A DNA stretch of 64,000 bases, taken from assembly GCF_013410545.1 (NCBI RefSeq), contig NZ_JACCFV010000001.1, forward strand, positions 2,232,001 to 2,296,000. Reading direction: 5' to 3'. This document shows positions 57,806-64,000 of the stretch, piece after piece. Made by a program: the position numbers and the translations under genes. The stretch is from Pseudoclavibacter chungangensis. GTDB lineage: Bacteria; Actinomycetota; Actinomycetes; Actinomycetales; Microbacteriaceae. Under the pieces are notes generated by a model. That model did no database searches and was not told where the DNA came from. It saw nothing but the letters and a program-made list of their open reading frames with translations. The stretch's first letter is position 1, and the number at the start of each line of letters is the position of its first letter.

Positions 57806-57879
57806 CGGGGTGTGGCTCAGCTTGGTAGAGCGCCCGCTTTGGGAGCGGGATGTCGCAGGTTCAAATCCTGTCACCCCGA
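57806..57879 (+). tRNA. tRNA-Pro(TGG)
   Basis: Acceptor CGGGGTG/CACCCCG, anticodon loop TTTGGGA giving TGG, T-loop GTTCAAATCC. No encoded CCA. It borders the decayed defence island. Confidence 0.95.
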
Positions 57880-58087
57880 CTCGAATCGATTCAGTTCGGT
57901 CGCGGCGGAAGTCTGCACCGCGAGCGGCGGCACTCCTCCGACGGCCAGGACCGCACGCGGCCCCGCCCCGCGAGGTTGGAACGCACTCCGCGCCTGGCCC
58001 CGAACCGTGCCCGGCCACGCCACGTCCTTGTTTGACGCCAGTTCTGCCCCCTGAAATCAGGGGTACGGATTGGGCATACCCGATCGG

Positions 58088-58120
58088 CAAGCGGCTCCCA
58101 CACGAGGTGGGGGCCGCTTG
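58088..58120. terminator. Hairpin next to DUF3800 remnant
   Basis: About 13-bp stem with an internal mismatch (58088-58100 with 58108-58120), just past the DUF3800 stop on the minus strand. Confidence 0.5.
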
Positions 58121-58127
58121 TTCTCGA

Positions 58128-58487
58128 TCAGGGGAAGACTTTCAGCCCATGGCCCCGCATCTCCCCTCGCGGGGACACACGCATCTTCGGCCGGATGAGA
58201 TCCCAGGCGCGATTCACGTGATCTGGGCGAAGGATACCGAGTCCGATCGGGGACGCGCAGAATGTCGAAGGGTGGACGACTCTTGCGAATATCCGTCTCA
58301 TGCAAGACGACCATGTCGTGCCCGAAAAGTCGAACGTGCGTCGCTGAACGCGAGGGACGACGCGCCCAACATACGCATCGATTCGAAACACGCAGAACGC
58401 CAGAACGAACAGCGGATACTCGTCAGTGATACGCGTGAGACCGTGATCGCCGGACTCGTCGACATACACAATGAAGTCGCCACGATC
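58128..58487 (-). pseudogene. DUF3800 gene remnant (internal deletion and frame changes)
   Basis: The N-terminal DUF3800 signature FIVYVDESGDHGL with PLFVLAFCVF is in one frame. It moves near 58315 to a second frame (HDMVVLHETDIRKSRPPFDIL), then back near 58262 to the family's C-terminal end (SPIGLGILRPDHVNRAWDL ... GLKVFP). About half of a normal 220-250-residue protein, the middle including the distal acidic residues, is missing. DUF3800 has an RNase H-like fold and often lies in defence islands. The start is uncertain. Confidence 0.72.
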
Positions 58488-58959
58488 GGACCTGGGTGGT
58501 TCATTGCACGCGGCACGCTCAGCGACGCAACACCGCGACGATGAACGCAGGTACCTCTCTTCTATCGAATTGAATGCCCGACAGGCCACTGACATGATGA
58601 CGGGGATACGAGCAGTACTGGCACGTGGTTGTCGGCACCCACTCCGGGGTGGACCATCGTCCGCGATGCAACGCACGTAGACAACCCGCCCCTCAGCCGA
58701 CGGGTCAGCCCACAACTCCCCGTACTCCGCGGCCGATGCGGCCCCCGCACGTCCTCCCGCCCAACTCCCGTCGGAGCCGTGGTGGCTCCCGCCCGGAGGC
58801 GCACGGCGCAGCACGACACCGCGCTGATCCCATCGCCGGGAGACGACCACACGGCGCCCCGTTCCGCGCGGCACCGAGGGCGTGTCCGTGCGTGGCGATA
58901 CCGTGAGGGCACCACATCGGCGGAACGAGCACGCGCCCGTGGCGCAGGAGAACACGCAC
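58488..58959. other. Non-coding stretch upstream of hsdM remnant
   Basis: About 470 nt without a recognisable gene. The 58500-58640 part looks less GC-rich than the surrounding core genome and may be residual island DNA. Confidence 0.4.
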
Positions 58960-59838
58960 ATGGCCCCCACCACCGAGGAAGCGCAGCGCGCCGAGCTGCA
59001 CAAGACGACCTGGCGCATCGCGAACGACCTTCGCGGCAGCGTCGACGGGTGGGACTTCACGACCTATGTGCTCGGCATGCTCTTCTCTCGCTTCATCTCG
59101 GCGAATTTCGCGGCCTGCATCGAAGATGCCGAGCAGAGGGCCGGTGCCGCCGACTTCACGTACGCGCGCAAGCCGGACTCGGAGGCCGAGTTCGGCCGCG
59201 CCGACACCGTGGCGGAGAAGAGCTTCTTCACCCTCCTCCCCTCGGAGCTCTTCGACAACGCGCGCACCCGCGCACCGCGGGACGCGAACCTCAACGAAAG
59301 GCTCGAGCGGGTCTTCAAGCACATCGAGGGGTCGGCGATCGGCGCCGAGGGCGAGGACGACCTGACGGGGCTGTTGGACGACCTCGACGTCAACAGTTCG
59401 AGGCTCGGCGACACGGTGGCGAAGCGCAACGAGAAACTCGTGAAACTTCTCGACGCCATCGGTGACCTCCCACCGGGTGACTTCGGCGACAACGCGATCG
59501 ACCTGTTCGGTGACGCCTACGAGTACGTCGATGCCTCGAGCTGGTTCACGCGCGTCGGCAACACGAACAAGCTCATGCCGGAGGACCAGCAGCACATCCT
59601 CGACGCGTTCACGGACCGGCAGGCTGTCGAGCACGTCGCCGCGCTCGTGTCGAACGAGCGAATCGGGGCGAACGAGGACAACATCGCCGTGTCGTCGAAC
59701 GTCGAGCAGGAGGTCACGCGCGAGGTCATCGACATTCGCGCGCAGAACACCGAGATCGCGCGGATCGTCGCGCATCAGGCCGAGCTGCGCACTTCGATCG
59801 ACGCGATCGTCGCCGACCGCGAAGGCGGCCGCCCGTGA
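58960..59838 (+). pseudogene. hsdM: Type I restriction-modification hsdM with methyltransferase core deleted in frame
   Basis: 292 residues where HsdM is normally about 500. The N-terminal helical domain is intact (TTWRIANDLRGSVDGWDF ... GDLPPGDFGDNAIDLFGDAYEY). At residue 189/190 (about nt 59526) it jumps directly to the family's C-terminal segment (WFTRVGNTNKLMPEDQQ ... SSNVEQEVTREVIDIRA). The whole SAM-binding and NPPY-type catalytic region is absent. The frame is kept, so a stable protein may be made, but methylation is impossible. ATG 58960 with AGGAGA. Confidence 0.88.
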
Positions 59839-60797
59839 CCGACGAACCATCGGGAGGGGTACTGCTCTACCGGCGCGACGACGGTGCGCCGGCACTGGAG
59901 GTGCGGCTCGATACCGACACGGTGTGGCTCAGTCAGCAATAGATCGCGGAGCTGTTCGACACATCGCGCACGAACGTCGTCGAACACATCGGGCACGTCT
60001 ACGAGGAGGGCGAGCTCGACGAAGCGGCAACCTGTCGGAGATTCCGACAGGTTCGCGTCGAGGGCACTCGACAGGTGGCGCGCGAACTCCCGTTCTACAA
60101 CCTCGACCTCATCATCTCGGTCGGGTATCGCGTGCGGAGCAAGGTCGCGACACAGTTCCGCATCTGGGCGACGGAGCGCCTGCGCGACTACCTCGTCAGC
60201 GGCTACGCACTCAACGAGCAGCGTCTTGCACAGCTCGGCTCGCTCGTACGGATTCTGGCGCGCTCGGACGACGAGCTCGTCACCGGTGTCGCCGATGTGC
60301 TCGCCGGATATCTGCCCGGCCTGACGCTCCTGCGTGACTACGACGAGGGCAGCATCGACGTCACTCCACGCGCGATACCCGGTTGGACGTTGACACTGCC
60401 GGAGGCGCGGGCAGTGATCGCGAAGCTCGCGTCGGAGTTTCCGGCCGACACGTTGCTCGGCACCGAGCGAGGCGATGCGCTCGTGGGTGTGATCGGCACG
60501 ATCTACCAGACCTTCGGGGGTCAGGACCTCTACCCGACCGTGGAGGAGAGGGCCGCGAACCTGCTTTACCTCGTGGTGAAGGATCACCCGCTCGCCGATG
60601 GCAACAAGCGCAGTGGCGCTGCGCTGTTCGTCACGTTCCTCGCCCGCAACGGCACCCTGACCGCCCCTTCGGGCACACCGCGCATCACGAACAACGCGCT
60701 CGCTGCGATCACCCTCATGATCGCCATGAGCGACCCGAAGGAGAAGGACCTCATGATCGCCCTGTTAGTGCGCATGGTCACGGAAGGTGCAGCATGA
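59835..60797 (+). pseudogene. RhuM-Fic protein gene with in-frame TAG
   Basis: It starts at GTG 59835, overlapping hsdM as GTGA. It reads as a virulence RhuM-family N-terminal domain (about 1-115) joined to a Fic domain with HPLADGNKRSG (the usual HPFxDGNKR with F to L). TAG at 59940-59942 interrupts the RhuM part (VWLSQQ-stop-IAELFDTSR), where the family usually has Met or another residue. The remaining frame is intact to 60797; GTG 60075 could restart translation. RhuM/Fic genes often sit inside type I restriction loci, as here. Confidence 0.8.
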
Positions 60798-60961
60798 GCC
60801 GCCTCGACGAGCTGATCGGGGAGCTGTGCCCGGACGGCGTGGAACTCACGCCGCTCGGCGATTTCGCCCAGCTCGTACGCGGTAACGGAATGCCCGAGAC
60901 CGTCCTCACCGATGAGGGCATTGCGGCAATCCGCTATGAACGAATCTCCAAGCACGATTGA
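60794..60961 (+). pseudogene. hsdS: hsdS 5' fragment
   Basis: It begins at ATG 60794, overlapping the Fic gene as ATGA. The 55 residues match the start of an HsdS specificity subunit (LDELIGELCPDGVELTPLG), then stop at TGA 60959-60961. Both target-recognition domains are gone, so no sequence specificity remains. Confidence 0.75.
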
Positions 60962-61111
60962 GCGGCGACGGATCAAACGATTTCCTTCGTTCGAGCAGAG
61001 ATCGGCCGAGCCATCGACGCGAGCCCGAGCCCGCGCAACACGAAGGACCTCATCGAAGCCTTCGTCGACTCTGTCTCGGTCGACGCGGAACGGACCCACG
61101 AGCTCGCGCCT
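60962..61111 (+). pseudogene. hsdR: hsdR 3' fragment
   Basis: It follows the hsdS stop directly in the same frame. About 45 residues resemble the C-terminal HsdR region (TISFVRAEIGRAIDASPSP, KDLIEAFVDSVSVDA). The nuclease and helicase parts of the motor subunit are missing, which implies one large deletion joining early hsdS to late hsdR. Confidence 0.62.
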
Positions 61112-61324
61112 GTGCGAATCAGGCCGGTTCCCACCGAGATCATCGCCCTGGAGCAACTGGACCGGCTTTGGTTCGGCTACCCCGGAATGTACGGCGGCTT
61201 CAGCATGTCGGTGCACAGACGTCGGCTCGTCGTCGAGAGGTGGAGCCGAGTGGTCGGTGACTCCGGCCGAGCGCACGTCATCACCGAAGGCGGATGCGTG
61301 CTCGTCGAAGAGGGCTCCGTCTGA
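61112..61324 (+). CDS. Small protein, unknown, downstream of hsdR remnant
   Basis: About 70 residues in the same open frame as the hsdR remnant: EQLDRLWFGYPGMYGGFSMS, then a beta-rich VVERWSRVVGDSGRAH segment. GTG 61112 is a possible start, but the N-terminus may be lost in the same deletion. I do not recognise a named family. Confidence 0.4.
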   Translation: MRIRPVPTEIIALEQLDRLWFGYPGMYGGFSMSVHRRRLVVERWSRVVGDSGRAHVITEGGCVLVEEGSV

Positions 61325-61362
61325 CGCGTCCACCGCGACACGACGAGCGCACGGAAACACCC

Positions 61363-62472
61363 TCAGGCGTCGACGCGATGGCTCGACACCGTACCGAGTC
61401 CACTCGCCCCCTCGCGATCGTCGACGACGTGCCTTCCCGTCACGAGCCCCGCGAGCCCCCGCCCCGAATCGGTCGCGAGCGTGGCGCCGACGAGGACGAC
61501 CGCCCATACAACCGCGAGCGCGGCCCACGGTTCCGGCAGCGAGGTGAGGAGCACGAAACCGCCGATGCCACCCACGAAGCGGAGCACCCTCGCGACCGGC
61601 TCGGACAGCGGCCCGCCGACGTAGCGCAGCCGCACGGCGAGGTCCCCGACGGTTCGTCCCGTCGTGAGCGCGACGAGGGCCCACACGACGAACGCCGCGA
61701 CGCCACCCACGGCCACGGTCACCTGGCCGTCCTCGGCCGCCGTGTCGCCGATCACGAAGAACTGCCACACGCGCGCGACGAGCGTCACCGCGAGTGCGAA
61801 CACCGTGAACCCGATCCCGTCCACGGCCATCGCGAGCAGTCGTCGCGGCTTCGTGACCGGTCGCGGTGCCGACGGGCGGGGCGTCGTTCCCCCGCCTGCA
61901 CGCAGGTGCCGCGGGACCACGAACGCGACGAGCGACCCCACGAGCGCCCCGACCGTGTTCGTCAGCATGTCGTCGACGTCGAACACGCGGTAGGCGCACG
62001 GGTACAGGCCCCACACGCCGGTGAGCTGCGTGGTCTCCACGAGGACGGACAGCGCGAGGCCGATCGCTCCCGCGACGACGATGCCGCGCCCACCGAGCAC
62101 CCGGACGAAGAACCCGAGCGGCACGAACAGGAACACGTTGAGGACGATCTGCAGCACGGCCGGATCGACGAGGGCCCGCGCCGGGCGCCCGCCCGCCCGC
62201 CCGATCGCGTCGCGGACCTCGCCGAGCATCGCGAACGGATCGAGGTTCCACCCCGCGCACACCATGTCGACGGGATCCGGCAGCGGCAGGAGCGTGAACG
62301 CCCAGATCGCCCACGCGTAGACGAGCGCGAGCGCCCAGAGGGCGAAGCGCCCGATCGTGACCGTGCCGCGCCGTCGGTAGCTGATCGCGACGAACGGAAC
62401 GAACAGCACGACCCCGGCGACCATCCCGGCGCCGATCGCGATGAGCGCGAGGACGAGCTGATCGGTCACCAT
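61363..62472 (-). CDS. VanZ-RDD membrane protein
   Basis: A 369-residue protein: a VanZ-like N-terminal half with four to five helices (YAWAIWAFTLLPLPDP, VLNVFLFVPLGFF, ETTQL, RVFDVDDMLTNTVGALVGSL) and an RDD-domain C-terminal half (RRLLAMAVDGIGFTVFALA, TTGRTVGDLAVRLRYV). VanZ proteins are linked to teicoplanin tolerance in some bacteria; the role here is unknown. ATG 62472 sits right against GGAGGG; GTG 62469 is an alternative. Confidence 0.85.
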   Translation of the reverse strand: MVTDQLVLALIAIGAGMVAGVVLFVPFVAISYRRRGTVTIGRFALWALALVYAWAIWAFTLLPLPDPVDMVCAGWNLDPFAMLGEVRDAIGRAGGRPARALVDPAVLQIVLNVFLFVPLGFFVRVLGGRGIVVAGAIGLALSVLVETTQLTGVWGLYPCAYRVFDVDDMLTNTVGALVGSLVAFVVPRHLRAGGGTTPRPSAPRPVTKPRRLLAMAVDGIGFTVFALAVTLVARVWQFFVIGDTAAEDGQVTVAVGGVAAFVVWALVALTTGRTVGDLAVRLRYVGGPLSEPVARVLRFVGGIGGFVLLTSLPEPWAALAVVWAVVLVGATLATDSGRGLAGLVTGRHVVDDREGASGLGTVSSHRVDA

Positions 62473-62677
62473 CCCTCCAGTGTGCCGCCGTCCGAGGCCC
62501 GCCCCGTCGCCGCCGACGCACGTCACGACCTGCGATGGAGGCGATTCACCCTGGCGGGAGAGCGAGGCGCCCGCGGGAGCGCCCGGTCGCGACGACGCCC
62601 CCGGTCATCAGCACCGGAAGTGGCAGGCACCCTGGCCGTCGCACGACCCACCGGCCCCTCGCTCGGTGGTGAGCGCG

Positions 62678-63343
62678 CTATGACGCCCGGACGTCGACCC
62701 CGACCTCGCGCGCATCGGCCACCCGGCGCCCGGACAGGAGGCCCGGCAGCCCACGCCCGCCGTCCGTCGCGAGCGTCGCGACGACCGACACGACGAGGAA
62801 GGTGCTCGACGCCCCGGCCCCGACGACCGGGAGGTTCGCGAGGATCATGTAGCCACCGATCCCGCCGAGGAATCGGAGGATGCGGGCGAACCACTCCGGC
62901 CGCGCTCCGCCGACGTAGCGGATACCGACCACGAGGTCGCCGACCGTGCGCCCGGACCGGAGCGTCACGACCGTCCAGACGACGAACGTCGCGATCACGC
63001 CGGCCGTGCTCGCGAGCGCCCCCCGATCGTCGGGTGTCGCGCCGAGCGCGAGGAACTGGCACAGGTACACGGCGGCCGCGATCCCCATCGTCACGAGCAC
63101 GATCCCGAGCCCGTCGACGAGCATCCCGAGCGATCGCCGTGCCTTCGTCACCGGTCGCCGCTCGGACGGCGTCCGATCCACCGGAACCGTCCCGGCCGAT
63201 GTGCCGCTCCGCGACCGTCGAACGGCGACGACCACGACCAGCACGACGAGGACGAGCGCGACGGCCACGGCGACCAGCGCGAATTCGATCGAGGCGAGCA
63301 GGGCGAGGAGTGCGTTGGAGAAGGACATGGTCCGAGCGTGCAT
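62678..63343 (-). CDS. RDD-family membrane protein
   Basis: About 221 residues: an N-terminal membrane helix, basic linker, then an RDD domain (RRSLGMLVDGLGIVLVTMG, RSGRTVGDLVVGIRYVGG, RILRFLGGIGGYMILANLP). It is closely similar to the RDD half of the neighbouring VanZ-RDD gene, suggesting local duplication. The start could be ATG 63343 or 63328. Confidence 0.83.
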   Translation of the reverse strand: MHARTMSFSNALLALLASIEFALVAVAVALVLVVLVVVVAVRRSRSGTSAGTVPVDRTPSERRPVTKARRSLGMLVDGLGIVLVTMGIAAAVYLCQFLALGATPDDRGALASTAGVIATFVVWTVVTLRSGRTVGDLVVGIRYVGGARPEWFARILRFLGGIGGYMILANLPVVGAGASSTFLVVSVVATLATDGGRGLPGLLSGRRVADAREVGVDVRAS

Positions 63344-63752
63344 CGCTCGACCCCGTCGGAGCAATGCATCGGCGCCCGATCGGTACCTGCGGGAGAGCCG
63401 ATTCCCCCGCCCGGCAGAGGCGACCGGCCGCAGCGGGGAGGAACGTGGGAACATGCTCCTCCGCGACGTCTCCGCCCGACGGGGTGGTGACCCCCAGCCG
63501 ACCACCGCCCACCCCGACACCTGCTCCCCCCGCGAGCGCGCGACCGTGACCGGTCACGTCCGGTCGCGGGTGGCGTCGGGCGCGAGCGATCGAGTGGCCG
63601 CGGTGAACTCGCCGCCGCCCACGCGGGCGGACGGGACGCGCACGGTGCCCGCGCGACGCGACGCGATCGCACCGCCGCGCCCGCCCGACCTCCGAGCGGT
63701 ATCGGCGGCAGCCACTGTCGTCGCCCCCGTGCCTCCCGCCCGCGCGCGTCGC

Positions 63753-63758
63753 TATCGT
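63753..63758 (+). promoter_or_regulatory. -10 box (TATCGT), leaderless kinase gene
   Basis: TATCGT ends 6 nt before ATG 63765; no ribosome site between them. Confidence 0.5.
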
Positions 63759-63764
63759 GGCCTC

Positions 63765-64000
63765 ATGTTCCGCCGGCTGCTCCCCCACCAGTGGTGGTTC
63801 GACGGGGTGCTCGCGGCCGTCGTCGCCGTAGTGACACTGCTGTCCGTGGACATCTCCGTCCCCCTCGAGCCGCTCATCCCGCTCGCCTACGCGAGCGCGG
63901 CCCTCGGCATCGGCGGCGTCGTCCTCCGCCGCGCCGCGCCGAGCATCGCGCTCGTGGCCGTCACGCTGTCGGCGCTCACACAGATGCTGTCCCTGTCGTG
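63765..64000 (+). CDS. N-terminus of a membrane sensor kinase (partial)
   Basis: About 78 residues to the window edge: HQWWFDGVLAAVVAVVTLL, then two more hydrophobic segments, in the pattern of the N-terminal membrane region of NarL-family sensor kinases of actinobacteria. The catalytic part lies outside the window, so the call rests on the membrane pattern. Confidence 0.55.
   Translation, partial: MFRRLLPHQWWFDGVLAAVVAVVTLLSVDISVPLEPLIPLAYASAALGIGGVVLRRAAPSIALVAVTLSALTQMLSLS

Noticed and set aside
59940..59942. TAG as a recoded amino acid in RhuM-Fic
   Set aside because: No recoding signal or dedicated tRNA; neighbouring genes are all broken, so decay is simpler.
57806..61324. tRNA-Pro as attachment site of a prophage or integrative element
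   Set aside because: No integrase and no repeated tRNA 3' end noticed downstream; only defence-gene remnants.

Overview
This is a GC-rich actinobacterial chromosome segment. Gene order and content point to Micrococcales, probably Microbacteriaceae (inference): ileS-folC-DUF4233-ndk, clpX beside a clpP1-clpP2 pair near tig, GTP-type pckG beside a RamB/ScfR-type regulator, and a translational T-box in front of ileS. Genes are packed in operons whose start and stop codons often overlap as ATGA or GTGA. Several genes start about 6 nt after a TANNNT -10 box, as expected for leaderless mRNAs. No rRNA, CRISPR array, integrase or transposase was seen.

Layout. 1-4.1 kb: a polysaccharide/envelope operon (GT2-GtrA, DUF4956, VTC-like domain, Cthe_2159-like lipoprotein) with two apparent reading-frame lesions. 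4.2-7.2 kb: two small unknown proteins and an OmpR-type two-component system. 7.2-14.3 kb: a frameshifted membrane protein, then a catabolic operon (APC permease, glutamine-synthetase-like ligase, FluG-like amidohydrolase, M20 amidohydrolase) read away from a divergent RpiR regulator. 14.5-20.8 kb: ndk, DUF4233, folC and ileS with its T-box. 20.9-25.4 kb: a pabC-like lyase, a NarL-type two-component system with a LiaF/DUF4097-like membrane protein, and a lipoprotein. 25.4-29.7 kb: TetR, the RamB-like regulator and pckG. 29.8-37.7 kb: a DUF559 protein between two near-identical hairpins, valS, a DUF4333 lipoprotein, two GNAT-region genes and an M3 metallopeptidase.

37.7-48.3 kb is the most distinctive region: an apparently iron-regulated haem acquisition locus on the minus strand. 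It encodes an HtaA-domain protein with a WxL-like C-terminus, a DUF916 (WxL-interacting) protein with an LAATG sorting signal, HmuT-HmuU-HmuV, an HtaC-like membrane protein and a second protein with two HtaA-like domains and a fibronectin-like insert. Two overlapping DtxR/IdeR-like boxes cover the promoter of the first gene. The proposed working order is surface capture by HtaA domains, transfer to HmuT, then import by HmuUV.

48.5-57.6 kb is housekeeping: DUF1206, clpX, clpP2, clpP1, an aldo/keto reductase, an ABC ATPase, GNAT, tig, DUF4190 and tRNA-Gly. After tRNA-Pro (57.8 kb) comes a decayed defence island to 61.3 kb: a DUF3800 remnant, an hsdM lacking its methyltransferase core, a RhuM-Fic gene with an in-frame TAG, the 5' end of hsdS and the 3' end of hsdR. 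The window closes with VanZ/RDD and RDD membrane proteins and the start of a sensor kinase.
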